Source: Blastochloris viridis | GTDB lineage: Bacteria; Pseudomonadota; Alphaproteobacteria; Rhizobiales; Xanthobacteraceae | Assembly (NCBI RefSeq): GCF_001402875.1 | Contig: NZ_CP012946.1 | Coordinates: forward strand, 2,396,001 to 2,460,000 | Length of the DNA: 64,000 bases | Direction: 5' to 3' | In this document: positions 17,280-27,259 of the stretch, piece by piece | Layout of the letters: each line of letters begins with the position of its first letter | How positions within the stretch are numbered: position 1 is the stretch's first letter | Program-made: the position numbers and the translations under genes | The notes under the pieces: model-generated | What the model was told of the DNA's origin: nothing | The model's database searches: none | The model's input: the letters and a program-made list of their open reading frames with translations, nothing else

Positions 17280-18311
17280 ATGACCGACCGGCCATGCCCA
17301 CGCGTCACGACAACATGGTGGCAGGCTGCGCTGGCGGTCGCGGCCGGGCTGCTGCTCGGCCTTGCCAACGCCAGCGCGGACCCGGCGCAGTGGCAGAGCC
17401 ACCGGCTCGACGCCGCCACTGTCGCCGTGCCGGCGGACTGGACGGCGAACCGGACCAACGGCGGCAAGGACCTCGAATTGGCCTCGCCGGACGGCCAGCG
17501 CCGGCTGATGGTGTGGTGGTGGTTCCCGGATGAGCCGCTGCTCGGCTATCCCGACATCGTTTCGCACCGCAAGGTCACGCTGGCCGGCCGCAGCGCGCTC
17601 TATATCCACACCCGCAGCGGCGGGCGCGACACCATAACGGTGACGCTGGACAAGGGCCGCCAGGACAAGCGGCGGCTGCACCTGCTGTTCGAGGGCGCCG
17701 GCGACCTCGGCCAGGGCGACGCGGTGCTCGACGACATCCTGTCGCGGGTGACGCTGGACGGCGCGCCGTCCGCCGACCCCCGTCGCAGCGAGGCGGCCCC
17801 ACCGTCGTCACCCGCCCCTGCCCCATCCGCGGCAGCCGCCCCGGCGGCGCCGGCCGGGCGGGTGTGGCTCGGCCGGGTCTCGATCGCGCCGCCGCCCGGC
17901 TGGAGCGCGACCGTCGACCGTGACGCCGTCCGCCTGACGCGGCCGGACGGCGTCGGCCGAATCGAGCTGTCGCTGCTGGCGGACGGCCAGCCGATGCCGA
18001 GCGAGGGGGTGGAGGACGTCGACCACACCGTCACCGCCGGGCAGCCGGCGACCCGGCTTATGGTGCGCAACGCCGATAGCCAGGCCGTGGTCTACATCTT
18101 CGATGAGCCTGACGCCGACGGCGCCCGGGCGAGCCTGACGCTGACGGCGGCCGGCGCGAGTGCCGGCGATGTCGCCACCTTCGAGACGGTGGCCGAAAGC
18201 TTGAGCACGGCAGCGCCGACCGCCGAGCCAGGGGCCGCCGAGCCAGGGGCTGCACCGGCGGCGCCCGACGATCCCGACCAGGACCCGTTCGCCGGCCTCG
18301 ACCTCGACTGA
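17280..18311 (+). CDS. Exported protein of unknown function
   Basis: A 343-residue protein. After a cytoplasmic basic lead there is a hydrophobic segment (about 14-32) ending NASA, probably a signal peptide. Two similar moderately conserved halves follow, each with a strand-rich start (VAVPADWTANR and IAPPPGWSATVDRD), joined by an alanine/proline/serine linker (about 165-195), and the tail is rich in acidic residues and proline. The repeated PxGW/PADW opening suggests two copies of one small beta domain. I recognise no catalytic motif. It precedes bamE on the same strand, but 173 bp separate them. Confidence 0.6.
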   Translation: MTDRPCPRVTTTWWQAALAVAAGLLLGLANASADPAQWQSHRLDAATVAVPADWTANRTNGGKDLELASPDGQRRLMVWWWFPDEPLLGYPDIVSHRKVTLAGRSALYIHTRSGGRDTITVTLDKGRQDKRRLHLLFEGAGDLGQGDAVLDDILSRVTLDGAPSADPRRSEAAPPSSPAPAPSAAAAPAAPAGRVWLGRVSIAPPPGWSATVDRDAVRLTRPDGVGRIELSLLADGQPMPSEGVEDVDHTVTAGQPATRLMVRNADSQAVVYIFDEPDADGARASLTLTAAGASAGDVATFETVAESLSTAAPTAEPGAAEPGAAPAAPDDPDQDPFAGLDLD

Positions 18312-18484
18312 GGCTGTGCATCGCGCCCCAACGCCGCCACCATTGGCGCTTGCGTGCCACGATCACGCCACAGAGCCGCACGATGGTCGTGCGGGCCATC
18401 GCTTCCGAGCGAACGGTTTGCCACGAACGCCGTCGCACGGTAGTTGAAACCGCGGCCGGCGTTTGCGTTCAGGATAGAGGTGCG

Positions 18485-18922
18485 ATGAGCGAATTCATGA
18501 TCGGGCGACGGGCGTTGGTCGCCGGGGCGCTGGCAGCGTTGCCGCTCGGCGGCTGCTTCACCCAGACCATGCAGCGCGGCTACGTGATGCCGGAAAACGC
18601 GCTGGAGCAGGTGCCGATCGGCTCCACCCAGGAGCAGGTGCTGATCGTACTCGGCACGCCCTCCACCGTCGCCACCCTCAACGGCGAAGTGTTCTACTAC
18701 ATCTCGCAGACTACCAAGCAGACCGCGTTCCTCGATCCCAAGATCGTCGACCAGCGCGTGCTGGCGGTCTATTTCGAGCCGAAGGCGCGGCGGGTGACGC
18801 GGGTCGCCAATTACGGCCTGCAGGACGGCAAGGTGTTCGACTTCATCGGCCGCTCGACCTCGGCCGGCGGCGAGGAACTGTCGTTCCTGCGCCAGGTGCT
18901 GAGCGCCAACAAGAGCTCGTAA
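18485..18922 (+). CDS. bamE: Outer membrane assembly lipoprotein BamE (SmpA/OmlA family)
   Basis: A 145-residue lipoprotein. The signal peptide ends with a classic lipobox LGGC (Cys24). The mature domain shows the BamE pattern: IPENALEQVPIGSTQEQVLIVLGTPS-like segment with GSTQEQV and LGTPS, then FYYISQ and the VYFEPKARRVTRVANYGL stretch. BamE stabilises the BAM complex that inserts outer-membrane beta-barrels. The start at 18485 is chosen since it yields the signal peptide; a weak GATAGAGG lies upstream. Confidence 0.9.
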   Translation: MSEFMIGRRALVAGALAALPLGGCFTQTMQRGYVMPENALEQVPIGSTQEQVLIVLGTPSTVATLNGEVFYYISQTTKQTAFLDPKIVDQRVLAVYFEPKARRVTRVANYGLQDGKVFDFIGRSTSAGGEELSFLRQVLSANKSS

Positions 18923-18949
18923 TACCCGCGGCCTTTGAGCTTGACCTTC

Positions 18950-19120
18950 CACCGACGCCCGCTCGCCTCGTCCTGAGGAGCCCGCGACAGCGGGCGTCTC
19001 GAAGGGTGAGGCGAGCGGGCGTCGGCCTTCGGCCCATGCTTCGAGACGGCTGCGGAGCCTGGCATCGGGCGCGCCTGCGGCGCGACCCGGTGGCAGCCTC
19101 CTCAGCATGAGGCCGAGAAA
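18950..19120. repeat. Intergenic palindromic repeat between bamE and hppA
   Basis: Contains CGCCCGCTCGCCTC (18956-18969) and its complement GAGGCGAGCGGGCG (19009-19022), enclosing a smaller hairpin CCCGC-GACA-GCGGG (18982-18995). CTGAGGAG near 18971 and its complement CTCCTCAG near 19100 form an outer pair. The text resembles abundant intergenic repeats of related chromosomes. It lies between convergent genes. Confidence 0.55.
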
Positions 19121-19205
19121 GGTCGCTCCTCAGCCACTGGCGTGAGGGCCTTCCCGGCGAGATCGATTGCGCTCGCCGCCACCGGCGCGTTGACCGCCAA
19201 ACGAC

Positions 19206-19236
19206 AAGCGCCCGGCGGTTTCCCGCCGGGCGCTTT
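19206..19236 (-). terminator. Terminator of hppA
   Basis: A perfect 13-bp stem (AAGCGCCCGGCGG and its complement) around a 4-nt loop, starting 22 bp after the hppA stop on the minus strand. The tail beyond the stem is only weakly T-rich, so its efficiency is uncertain. Confidence 0.7.
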
Positions 19237-19257
19237 CGATTCAGGCAGCCGTCAGGC

Positions 19258-21414
19258 TCAGTGGTGCGCCAGGATGGCGAGCAGCAACAGCGCGACGATG
19301 TTGGTGATCTTGATCATCGGGTTCACGGCCGGGCCGGCGGTGTCCTTGTAGGGATCGCCGACGGTGTCGCCGGTCACCGAGGCCTTGTGCGCCTCGGAGC
19401 CCTTCTGATGGACCTTGCCGTCCTTGTCGGTGAAGCCGTCCTCGAACGACTTCTTGGCATTGTCCCACGCGCCGCCGCCCGAGGTCATCGAGATGGCGAC
19501 GAACACGCCGGTGACGATGACGCCAAGCAGAAGTGCACCGACCGACGAGAACGCCGCCGACTTGCCCGCGGCACCGCCGCCGGCGACGAAATAAATCACG
19601 AAATAGACCACCACGGGCGACAGCACCGGCAGCAGCGAGGGGATGATCATCTCCTTGATCGCCGCCTTGGTCAGCATGTCGACAGCCCGGCCGTAATCGG
19701 GCTTCACCTTGTAGTCCATGATGCCCGGATTCTCGCGGAACTGCCGGCGCACCTCCTCGACGATGGCGGAGGCCGCGCGGCCGACCGCCATCATGCCCAT
19801 GGCGCCGAACAGGTACGGCAGCAGGCCGCCGAACAACAGGCCGACCACGACGTAGGGATTCGACAGCGAGAAGTCGATCACCACGTCCTTGAAGTACGGG
19901 AATTCGGTCGGGTTGGCGCTGAAGAACTTGAGGTCTTCGCTATAGGCGGCAAACAGCACCAGCGCGCCGAGGCCGGCCGAGCCGATGGCGTAGCCCTTGG
20001 TGACCGCCTTGGTGGTGTTGCCGACCGCGTCCAGCGCGTCGGTGGCCTTGCGGACTTCCTTGGGCAGGCCGCTCATCTCGGCAATGCCGCCGGCATTGTC
20101 GGTGACCGGGCCGAACGCATCGAGCGCGACGATGATGCCGGCCAGCGACAGCATGGCGGTGACCGCCACCGCGATGCCGAACAGACCGGCCAGGCTGTAG
20201 GTCGAGAGAATGCCGGCGATGATCACCAGCGTCGGCAGCGCGGTCGATTCGAGCGAGACCGCAAGGCCCTGGATGATGTTGGTGCCGTGGCCGGTGACCG
20301 AAGCCTGGGCGATCGACACCACCGGGCGCTTGCCGGTGCCGGTGTAGTATTCGGTGATCACCACGATCAGCGCCGTCACCACGAAGCCCAGCACCGCGCA
20401 GGCGAACAGGTCGCCGGAGGTGAAGGCGACGCCGCCATTGGTCTTGAACTCGGTGCCGAAGCCGCCGAACAGCACCAGATTGACCAGCGCGATCGCCGCG
20501 ATCGACAGCACGCCGGTGGCGATCAGGCCCTTGTAGAGCGCGCCCATGATCGACTGGCTGGGGCCGAGCTTGACGAAGAAGGTGCCGGCGATCGAGGTCG
20601 CCACGCACACCGCGCCGATTGCCAGCGGGTAGATGATGATGGTGTCCAGGATCGGCTGGCCGGCGAAGAAGATCGCCGCCAGGACCATGGTGGCGACCGC
20701 GGTCACCGCATAGGTCTCGAACAGGTCGGCCGCCATGCCGGCGCAGTCGCCGACATTGTCGCCGACGTTGTCGGCGATGGTGGCCGGGTTGCGCGGATCG
20801 TCTTCCGGAATGCCGGCCTCGACCTTGCCGACCAGGTCACCGCCGACGTCGGCGCCCTTGGTGAAGATGCCGCCGCCGAGACGGGCGAAGATGGAGATCA
20901 GCGAGGCGCCGAAGCCGAGCGCGACCAGCGCGTCGACCACGACGCGGTCATTGGCGGCAAGGCCCATGAACTGGGTCAGCACGGTGAAGTAGACCGCGAC
21001 GCCGAGCAGCGCGAGGCCGGCGACGAGAAGGCCGGTGACCGCGCCCGCCTTGAAGGCGAGTTCCAGACCGCCCGCCAGCGACTTGGTGGCAGCCTGAGCG
21101 GTGCGCACGTTGGCCCGCACCGACACGTTCATGCCGATGAAGCCGGCCGCGCCGGACAGCACCGCGCCGATGGCGAAGCCGAACGCGACGGTCGGCGACA
21201 GCAGCCAGGCGACCAGCGCGAAGATCACCACGCCGACGATGGCAATGGTGATGTACTGGCGCTTCAGATAGGCCGTTGCGCCTTCACGGATCGCGGCCGC
21301 GATTTCCTGCATGCGCTGGGAGCCGGAGTCGGCCGCCATCAGCGACTTTGTCGCCCAGATGCCGTAGGCGATCGACAGCAGGCCGCCGATGATTATGAGT
21401 ACGAGAGCAGTCAT
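19258..21414 (-). CDS. hppA: Membrane proton-translocating pyrophosphatase
   Basis: A 718-residue polytopic membrane enzyme that couples PPi hydrolysis to proton pumping across the cytoplasmic membrane. The catalytic region is intact: [45 protein letters not shown] and, late, DNAGGIAEM. The motif [10 protein letters not shown] carries lysine at the position that is alanine in potassium-dependent enzymes, so this is predicted to be the K+-independent class. The ATG at 21414 starts directly at the first membrane helix; an upstream-extended reading is polar and unlike the family. Its terminator is at 19206-19236. Confidence 0.95.
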   Translation of the reverse strand: MTALVLIIIGGLLSIAYGIWATKSLMAADSGSQRMQEIAAAIREGATAYLKRQYITIAIVGVVIFALVAWLLSPTVAFGFAIGAVLSGAAGFIGMNVSVRANVRTAQAATKSLAGGLELAFKAGAVTGLLVAGLALLGVAVYFTVLTQFMGLAANDRVVVDALVALGFGASLISIFARLGGGIFTKGADVGGDLVGKVEAGIPEDDPRNPATIADNVGDNVGDCAGMAADLFETYAVTAVATMVLAAIFFAGQPILDTIIIYPLAIGAVCVATSIAGTFFVKLGPSQSIMGALYKGLIATGVLSIAAIALVNLVLFGGFGTEFKTNGGVAFTSGDLFACAVLGFVVTALIVVITEYYTGTGKRPVVSIAQASVTGHGTNIIQGLAVSLESTALPTLVIIAGILSTYSLAGLFGIAVAVTAMLSLAGIIVALDAFGPVTDNAGGIAEMSGLPKEVRKATDALDAVGNTTKAVTKGYAIGSAGLGALVLFAAYSEDLKFFSANPTEFPYFKDVVIDFSLSNPYVVVGLLFGGLLPYLFGAMGMMAVGRAASAIVEEVRRQFRENPGIMDYKVKPDYGRAVDMLTKAAIKEMIIPSLLPVLSPVVVYFVIYFVAGGGAAGKSAAFSSVGALLLGVIVTGVFVAISMTSGGGAWDNAKKSFEDGFTDKDGKVHQKGSEAHKASVTGDTVGDPYKDTAGPAVNPMIKITNIVALLLLAILAHH

Positions 21415-21859
21415 CCACCCCACCTTGGTTTCGTCAGTGGCCGGGCCGCATGCCGCAACCGACACGGCGGGGACGACGTTCGCGCCCGCTGGACCATTCT
21501 CGCGGCTGCCGCCGAGAAGCGTCGGCTTTCTAGCAAATAAGCCACTCCGCGCAATGGCCGCGCTGTCGTCGCCCACTGCGGACCCCAGTGTGCGCCGCAA
21601 CAAATGATTGCGCACAAAACCACGCCAATACAGCGCGCTACCGGTGAAAGCGGGCGGGTCCGGCCGTCCTGTCGCCGCGAAATTAGGCGGCAATCCAACT
21701 AAAGGATGATGGCGGACGCCGCGGATTCCGGTGGACGCACCTGAGCACCGCCGCGCAAAGGGACAGCAGGGTGGAAGCTTCGTGCTCTGGGCGGCGAAAA
21801 TCCCGTTCTCGAACAGGACTTTTGGCGCGAATAGCCCGATTTCGCATAAACCGTCCGTG
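21415..21859. other. Intergenic region upstream of hppA
   Basis: 445 bp between thiL and hppA, both on the minus strand. No gene is supported, although frames stay open through it because of base composition. It should contain the hppA promoter, but I cannot fix one by eye. Confidence 0.4.
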
Positions 21860-23944
21860 TCAGAAATGGCTGAAGCTCAGCTGCTTCAGCCTCATCGGCC
21901 CCTGCGGGCCGTAGAACACCGGAGGGCCGGGCTCGGCGGTGATCTCGCCGATCGCGGTGACCGCAACCCCGACCCGCGCCGCCGCCGACATGAGGGCGTC
22001 CAGCTCGTCCGGCGCCACCGCCATCAGGATCTCGTAGTCGTCGCCCCCGGTCACGATCCGCTCCAGCAGGTTGGGATCGCCGAGCAAAGCGGTCGCAGCG
22101 GCACTCGACAGCGGCAGCAGCGCGGTCTCGATGCGGGCGCCGACGCCCGACAGCGCGCACATCTTGGCGAGGTCGCCGGCGAGGCCGTCCGACACGTCCA
22201 TCGCCGCGCGAACGTGGTCGCGCAGCGCCGCGACCAGCTTGGTGCGCGGCTGCGGCAACAGGTAACGGTCGGCAAGGTGGGCCTTGTCGCGAAGGTTGAG
22301 TCGGCCCAGCCCGCGCGGCACGAGGTGGCGGCGCTGCAACAGCCCGAGCGCGGCATCGCCGATGGTGCCGGTGACCACCACCCAGTCGCCGGGCGCGGCG
22401 CCGGCGCGGCGAACCATGCCGCCGGCCGGCACGGAGCCGAACGCGGTGACGGTGAGGGTCAGCGGACCGGGCGTGCGCACGGTATCGCCGCCGAACAGCG
22501 GACACCCGTAGGCTGCGGCGTCCTCGCCGAGGCCGCGGGCGAAGGCGTCCAGCCACTCCGGCTTGATGCCCTCGGGAAATGCCGTCGAAATGACGAAGCC
22601 AAGCGGATCGGCGGCCTTGGCGGCAAGGTCCGACAGATTGACCCGCAGCGCCTTCCTGGCGATGGCGTCGGCGGGATCGTCGGCGAAGAAATGCACCCCC
22701 GCCACCAGGGTGTCGGTGGTGATGACCAGTTCGCAACCCGGCGGCGGCGCCACCGCGGCGGCGTCGTCGGTCAGACCGAACGCGCCCTCGTGGGTGGCGA
22801 TCGGGGCAAACACACGGTGGATCAACGCGTCCTCGGCCGACAGCCTGCCGGCCGGGACGGCATGGACCACCGGGCGCGGCCGCACCCTGGCCGGCGGCGG
22901 CGCGGCCGCCGCTGGCGGCTCGCGCGGCCCTGCCGCCGGTGCCGGCGAGGGGTCGGGCGGCGCGGCCGGCGCCGCCGCCTCGGCCTCGGGACCGAACAGC
23001 TCGGCGTTGAGCAGCTTCGCCTCAAGCGCAATCTCGGCGGCGTCCGGTCGGGGCGGCGCCGGCTCGGCCGGCGGGTGGGGCGCCGCGATCTCGGTCCAGC
23101 TCGCATCGGCCGGCTCGAACGCGGTCCATTTCGGCGCGAACGGCCGCTCGGGCCCGGCGGCCGCGGCATCCTCGGCCAGGCCGGCTTCGGGCGAGGCCGA
23201 CGGCTTCCCCAGCCGCGGCGGCGGCACGTCGAGCACGAACGGCTGGTAGCCCCGCGCACCGGCACCCGGCACCGTCTCGGCCAGACGCGGGGCCGGCGGC
23301 GGGTCAGCCGGACAAGGCTCGGGTGGCCAAGACTCGGATGGCCAAGACTCGGATGGCCAAGACTCGGGCGGAAAAGACTCGGGCGGAAAAGACTCAGACG
23401 CGGTGGATTCGGATGTCGCGGGTTCGGACGCGGTGAGGTCCGACGCGGCGGGCTCGGCGGCGGCGGGTTCGGCCGGGGCCGGCGCGATAAGCTCGAGCTC
23501 GGCCGCCGGCACCGGCGGCGTGCCCACCGGCGCCATCGCCGAGCCGAAATCGAGCGGGCCGAGGTCGAACGCGCCCAGAGCGAACTGGAACGCCGCGGGA
23601 TCGTCCTTACCGTTGGCAGCGGGACCGTTGGCAGCGGGCGGCTCGGGCTCGGCCGGCGCCGGGTCCAAGGACACATGGGCCGGCGATGAGGCCGAAGGCG
23701 CCGGCAAAACCGAGTCTTCCAACGAAACCTTGGGAGTTGCCGGAGCGACCGGCTCGGGTGCAGCCGCGGGGGTCGGGGACTTGGCCGTCACCGGGGACTT
23801 GGCCGTCACCGACGCCTTGGCCGCGGCGGACGCAAGATCGATGCGCTCGACCCCGAGCCGGGGCATGCCGTGCTTGGTGGCGGCCGGACCAAGGCTGGTC
23901 GGCTCCGCAGCAAGGTCTGGGGCCGGCTTCGGCTCAGTCGCCAT
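21860..23944 (-). CDS. thiL: Thiamine-monophosphate kinase with long low-complexity N-terminal extension
   Basis: Reads as 694 residues, about twice the usual length. The C-terminal half (from about residue 375) is ThiL, which phosphorylates thiamine monophosphate to the diphosphate: [77 protein letters not shown] and [16 protein letters not shown] are all canonical. The N-terminal half is proline/alanine/glutamate-rich, probably disordered, and includes five tandem 5-residue repeats. The ATG at 23944 is 2 bp after the nusB stop. An internal start giving only the kinase domain is possible (GTG codons near [14 protein letters not shown]), so the extension may or may not be made. Confidence 0.85.
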   Translation of the reverse strand: MATEPKPAPDLAAEPTSLGPAATKHGMPRLGVERIDLASAAAKASVTAKSPVTAKSPTPAAAPEPVAPATPKVSLEDSVLPAPSASSPAHVSLDPAPAEPEPPAANGPAANGKDDPAAFQFALGAFDLGPLDFGSAMAPVGTPPVPAAELELIAPAPAEPAAAEPAASDLTASEPATSESTASESFPPESFPPESWPSESWPSESWPPEPCPADPPPAPRLAETVPGAGARGYQPFVLDVPPPRLGKPSASPEAGLAEDAAAAGPERPFAPKWTAFEPADASWTEIAAPHPPAEPAPPRPDAAEIALEAKLLNAELFGPEAEAAAPAAPPDPSPAPAAGPREPPAAAAPPPARVRPRPVVHAVPAGRLSAEDALIHRVFAPIATHEGAFGLTDDAAAVAPPPGCELVITTDTLVAGVHFFADDPADAIARKALRVNLSDLAAKAADPLGFVISTAFPEGIKPEWLDAFARGLGEDAAAYGCPLFGGDTVRTPGPLTLTVTAFGSVPAGGMVRRAGAAPGDWVVVTGTIGDAALGLLQRRHLVPRGLGRLNLRDKAHLADRYLLPQPRTKLVAALRDHVRAAMDVSDGLAGDLAKMCALSGVGARIETALLPLSSAAATALLGDPNLLERIVTGGDDYEILMAVAPDELDALMSAAARVGVAVTAIGEITAEPGPPVFYGPQGPMRLKQLSFSHF
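23316..23390. repeat. Five tandem 15-bp repeats inside thiL extension
   Basis: Units at 23316, 23331, 23346, 23361 and 23376, each GGCTC/GACTC-G-G-(A/G)-... ending GGCCAA or GGAAAA. They encode [20 protein letters not shown] and ESWPP in the predicted disordered part. Adjacent units are identical in pairs, indicating recent slippage-type duplication. Confidence 0.85.
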
Positions 23945-23945
23945 G

Positions 23946-24434
23946 TCAGCGGGCACCCTCCCCGGCGAACTCGCCGGCGCGCAGCTTGCGCGCCAATCCG
24001 TCGAGCACGGCATTGGCCATCGAGGTCTCGTCCCCTTCGAGGAAGGCGCTGGCAACGTCGACATACTGCGACACAACCACCCGCGCAGGAATATCCGGCC
24101 GGGACAGCAGTTCGTAGCAGCCGGCCCGCAGCAGCGCGCGCAGCACCGCCTCGACCCGCTTGAGCGGCCAGCCGCCGCTCAAGGTGGCGTCGATCAACGG
24201 ATCGATCTGGCGCTGCTCGCGCACCACGCCTTCGACCAGATCGCGGAAGAACGCGACCTCCGCTTCCGGATGGGCAACGCCCTCGACCTCGCGGCCGATC
24301 CAGTGGCTTTCGAATTCCGCGAACACATCGGCGGTCGGGGTCGCGGCGACGTCCATCTGGTAGAGCGCCTGCACCGCATTGAGGCGGGCACCGGCCCTCG
24401 CGACGCGGCGGGACGACGCTTGCTGCGGCTTCAT
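23946..24434 (-). CDS. nusB: Transcription antitermination factor NusB
   Basis: A 162-residue helical protein with NusB signatures: RAGARLNAVQALYQMDV at the N terminus, LIDATLSGGWPLKRVEAVLRALLRAGCYELL and IPARVVVSQYVDVASAF towards the C terminus. It acts with NusE in rRNA antitermination. The start at 24434 overlaps the ribH stop by one base (TGATG); a second ATG at 24443 is three codons upstream. It sits in the ribD-ribE-ribH-nusB-thiL order usual in alphaproteobacteria. Confidence 0.95.
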   Translation of the reverse strand: MKPQQASSRRVARAGARLNAVQALYQMDVAATPTADVFAEFESHWIGREVEGVAHPEAEVAFFRDLVEGVVREQRQIDPLIDATLSGGWPLKRVEAVLRALLRAGCYELLSRPDIPARVVVSQYVDVASAFLEGDETSMANAVLDGLARKLRAGEFAGEGAR

Positions 24435-24937
24435 CACAAACACTCCCGTCCATCCAGGCGACGCTTCAGGCGCAGCAGCGTCAGCACCGCACTCGCGGCG
24501 TGGCCGCCCTTGTCGAGGCGCTGCGGGTCGGCACGTTCGAACGCCTGGGCCTCATTGTCGACGGTCAGGATGCCGTTGGCGAGCGGAAGCGCGCGGCTGA
24601 CCGCAAGATTCATCAAGGCGCGGGCCGATTCGCTCGCCACAATGTCGTAGTGCGAGGTTTCGCCGCGAATGACGCAGCCGAGCGCCACCACGCCATCATA
24701 GGGCGTGCCGTTCGCGGCCGCGGTGGCGAGCGCAATCGCCACCGCGGGTGGAATTTCCAGCGAGCCGGGCACGGTGATGCAATCAACGGTCACGCCAGCG
24801 GCGCGAAGCCGGCGCAGCGCACCGTCGAGCAGAAGGTCGGCCAGCGCGTCGTAAAACCGCGCCTCGACCAGCAGGACGCGCGCGTCGGCAATGGGTTGCT
24901 CGGCCTCGGCGGCCGGGCGGGACGAAGACACAATCAT
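24434..24937 (-). CDS. ribH: 6,7-dimethyl-8-ribityllumazine synthase
   Basis: A 167-residue lumazine synthase, the penultimate enzyme of riboflavin synthesis. Visible motifs are [52 protein letters not shown] and the substrate-binding [15 protein letters not shown]. Length is normal. It precedes nusB with stop/start overlap and follows ribE by 36 bp. Confidence 0.96.
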   Translation of the reverse strand: MIVSSSRPAAEAEQPIADARVLLVEARFYDALADLLLDGALRRLRAAGVTVDCITVPGSLEIPPAVAIALATAAANGTPYDGVVALGCVIRGETSHYDIVASESARALMNLAVSRALPLANGILTVDNEAQAFERADPQRLDKGGHAASAVLTLLRLKRRLDGRECL

Positions 24938-24973
24938 CTGAAGGTTCCGGGTTTGCGCCCGGAGATACGCGGA

Positions 24974-25576
24974 TCAGCGCGCCTCGGCAAGGCGCGCGGC
25001 GTAGCGGGCCATCAGATCGACTTCGAGATTGAGCCGCGAGCCCGCCGTCAGCGTGCCCCAGGTGGTCACCGCCAGGGTGTGCGGAATGATGTGAACGGTG
25101 AACGCATCGCCGGACACCTCATTGACGGTGAGCGAGGTGCCGTCCAGCGCCACCGAGCCCTTGGCGGCGATGAAGCGCGCGAGCTGGTGCGGCACGCGCA
25201 GCACGAAGGTGGCCTGGTCGGCGCCGTCGGTGCGCGTGACGATCTCGGCGAGGCCGTCGACATGGCCGGTGACGATATGGCCGCCGAGCTCGTCGCCGAT
25301 CTTCAGCGAGCGTTCGAGGTTGATGCGGCTGCCGACCTGCCAACCGCCGGCGGTGGTGAGCTTCAGCGTCTCGGCGGCGGCGTCGATGGCATAGACGGTG
25401 CGGCCGGCCGTCTCGGCGACCTCGATCACCGTCATGCAGATGCCGGAATGGCAGATCGAGGCGCCGAGCGCGATCGAATCGGCCGGGTAGCGGCAGGCGA
25501 CCGAGAGCCGCCGCAGATTGTCGCGCTCGGCAACTGCAACCACCTCGCCGATATCGGTGACGATGCCGGTGAACAT
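24974..25576 (-). CDS. ribE: Riboflavin synthase alpha subunit
   Basis: A 200-residue protein with two lumazine-binding repeats: MFTGIVTDIGEV and CHSGICMTVIEV in the first, then HIVTGHVDGLAEI and DGTSLTVNEVSGDAF in the second. It dismutates two lumazines to give riboflavin. One base separates it from the upstream ribD stop. No FMN riboswitch is seen in or before the cluster. Confidence 0.96.
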   Translation of the reverse strand: MFTGIVTDIGEVVAVAERDNLRRLSVACRYPADSIALGASICHSGICMTVIEVAETAGRTVYAIDAAAETLKLTTAGGWQVGSRINLERSLKIGDELGGHIVTGHVDGLAEIVTRTDGADQATFVLRVPHQLARFIAAKGSVALDGTSLTVNEVSGDAFTVHIIPHTLAVTTWGTLTAGSRLNLEVDLMARYAARLAEAR

Positions 25577-25577
25577 G

Positions 25578-26714
25578 TCAAATCCTCCTCGAAACCGTCA
25601 TGGTGTCGGCGCCGACCGCCACCCGCTCGATGGTTTTCAGCGCCGGCGCGGCGGTCAGCGCCGTCAGCGGCAGCCCGGCGAGCGCCGGCAGCGCGTCGTC
25701 GCCAAGCACGACGTTGCTGCCGAACACCACCGCCTCGTCGACCAGATCGGCCCCCAGCAGCGCCGCCGCCAGCGTCGGCCCGCCCTCGACCATCAGCCGG
25801 GTGATGCCGCGCAGCGCCAGCAACCGCAACACCTCGGCGAGATCGAGCCGGCCGTCGGCACCGCGGCCGACCCGCATCACCTCGGCGCCGGCCATTGTCA
25901 GCGCGCGATCGCGATCGACGTCGGCGTCGGCGCCGGCGATCAGCCACAGCGGCACGGTGCCGGCGGTAGCGACCAGACGCGACGACAGCGGCAGCTTGAG
26001 CGCAGGGTCGAGCACCACCCGCACCGGCGAGCGCGCGGCGAGGCCGGGCAGCCGGCAGGTCAGTTCGGGATCGTCGGCGAGCGCGGTGCCGATGCCGACC
26101 ATGATGGCATCGTTCAGCGCCCGCAGCATGTGGACGCGAGCGCGGGCAGCCTCGCTGGTGATCGCCGCCGGGTGCGGCCCGGCCAGCCCGGCCTTGCCGT
26201 CGGCGGACACCGCGAGCTTCAGCATGACGTGCGGCCGGCCGTCGCGCACCCGGCGGATGTGGCCGGCGTGCGAGCGCTCGCCCTCCGCCCGCAGCACGTC
26301 GCGCACCACCTCGATGCCCGCCGCCTCAAGTTTCGCGAAGCCGGCGCCCGCCGTGCGCGGGTCGGGATCGCCGACCGCGGCCACCACGCGGGCGATGCCG
26401 GCCTGGATGATGGCCTCCGTGCAGGGCGGGGTTTTGCCGAAATGGGCGCAGGGCTCCAGCGACACGTAGAGCGTGGCGCCGCGCGCCGCCGCGCCCGCCA
26501 TGGCCAGCGCCCCCGGCTCGGCGTGGGGGCGGCCGCCGGCCTGAGTCCAGCCGCGACCGACGATCACCGGCCGGCCGTCCTCGACGCGCACCACCAGCGC
26601 ACCGACCGCAGGGTTGGGCCAGGTGGTGCCGCGCGCCGCGTCGCCGAGCGCGATTGCCGCCGCCATCAGCCGAACGTCATCCGCAACCAGCGCCGCGGCC
26701 GAGCCTGCGGTCAT
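25578..26714 (-). CDS. ribD: Bifunctional diaminohydroxyphosphoribosylaminopyrimidine deaminase / reductase
   Basis: A 378-residue two-domain enzyme. The N-terminal deaminase has the zinc site HAEPGAL and [15 protein letters not shown]; the C-terminal reductase has [28 protein letters not shown] and a late [14 protein letters not shown]. It catalyses the second and third steps of riboflavin synthesis. The ATG overlaps the nrdR stop by 4 bp (ATGA), showing coupling. Confidence 0.95.
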   Translation of the reverse strand: MTAGSAAALVADDVRLMAAAIALGDAARGTTWPNPAVGALVVRVEDGRPVIVGRGWTQAGGRPHAEPGALAMAGAAARGATLYVSLEPCAHFGKTPPCTEAIIQAGIARVVAAVGDPDPRTAGAGFAKLEAAGIEVVRDVLRAEGERSHAGHIRRVRDGRPHVMLKLAVSADGKAGLAGPHPAAITSEAARARVHMLRALNDAIMVGIGTALADDPELTCRLPGLAARSPVRVVLDPALKLPLSSRLVATAGTVPLWLIAGADADVDRDRALTMAGAEVMRVGRGADGRLDLAEVLRLLALRGITRLMVEGGPTLAAALLGADLVDEAVVFGSNVVLGDDALPALAGLPLTALTAAPALKTIERVAVGADTMTVSRRI

Positions 26715-27184
26715 GGCCGCTCGACGCCGACCGTCGCGTGGGCAATCTCGCCCAGCAGGTTCTCGAAGTCCTTGGGATCGCGGAAATTCTGGTAAACCGA
26801 GGCGAACCGGACATAGGCCACGGTGTCGATGTCACGCAGCCGCTGCAGCACGAGCTGGCCGATCGCCTCGGAGCCGACCTCGCTCTCACCCTGGCGCTCC
26901 AGCTGGCGCACGATCTCCGACACCAGCCGGTCGATGCTCTCCTCGTCGACCGGTCGCTTGCGCACCGCGACCGCGATCGAGCGACGCAGCTTCTCGCGGT
27001 CGAACGGCACCCGCCGGCCGGAGCGCTTGAGCACCGTCAATTCGCGCAGCTGCACCCGCTCGAAGGTGGTGAAGCGGGCGCCGCAGTCGGGGCACACCCG
27101 CCGCCGCCGCACCGCCGTGCCGTCCTCGGAGGGGCGCGAGTCCTTCACCTGGGTGTCCAGGTTGGAACAGAAGGGACACTTCAT
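26711..27184 (-). CDS. nrdR: Transcriptional repressor NrdR
   Basis: A 157-residue protein with an N-terminal zinc ribbon (C3, C6, C31, C34 in MKCPFCSN and [11 protein letters not shown]) followed by an ATP-cone domain ([20 protein letters not shown]). It senses ATP/dATP and represses ribonucleotide reductase genes. It lies between glyA and ribD as in related genomes. Confidence 0.96.
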   Translation of the reverse strand: MKCPFCSNLDTQVKDSRPSEDGTAVRRRRVCPDCGARFTTFERVQLRELTVLKRSGRRVPFDREKLRRSIAVAVRKRPVDEESIDRLVSEIVRQLERQGESEVGSEAIGQLVLQRLRDIDTVAYVRFASVYQNFRDPKDFENLLGEIAHATVGVERP

Positions 27185-27229
27185 GACCCGCGCCGCCCTC
27201 TCATCGGATCCTCTGGTGGGATCATGTCC

Positions 27230-27248
27230 CGCGGGATGCCATCCCGCG
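27230..27248 (-). terminator. Hairpin between glyA and nrdR
   Basis: An 8-bp stem, CGCGGGAT and ATCCCGCG, around a 3-nt loop, 12 bp after the glyA stop. There is no T run on the minus strand, so it may be a weak or factor-dependent termination or processing site. Confidence 0.35.
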
Positions 27249-27259
27249 AGACTTTGTCA

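Noticed and set aside
19261..21540. A 759-codon open frame opposite hppA
   Set aside because: Same reason: the opposite strand encodes an intact, canonical pyrophosphatase.
22815..23400. Repeats in thiL considered as a CRISPR or minisatellite array
   Set aside because: Units are only 15 bp, directly abutting and in frame, with no spacers, so this is a coding tandem repeat.
24938..26714. FMN riboswitch controlling the rib cluster
   Set aside because: Gene junctions in the cluster are contiguous or under 40 bp, leaving no room for the aptamer, and none is seen upstream of glyA.
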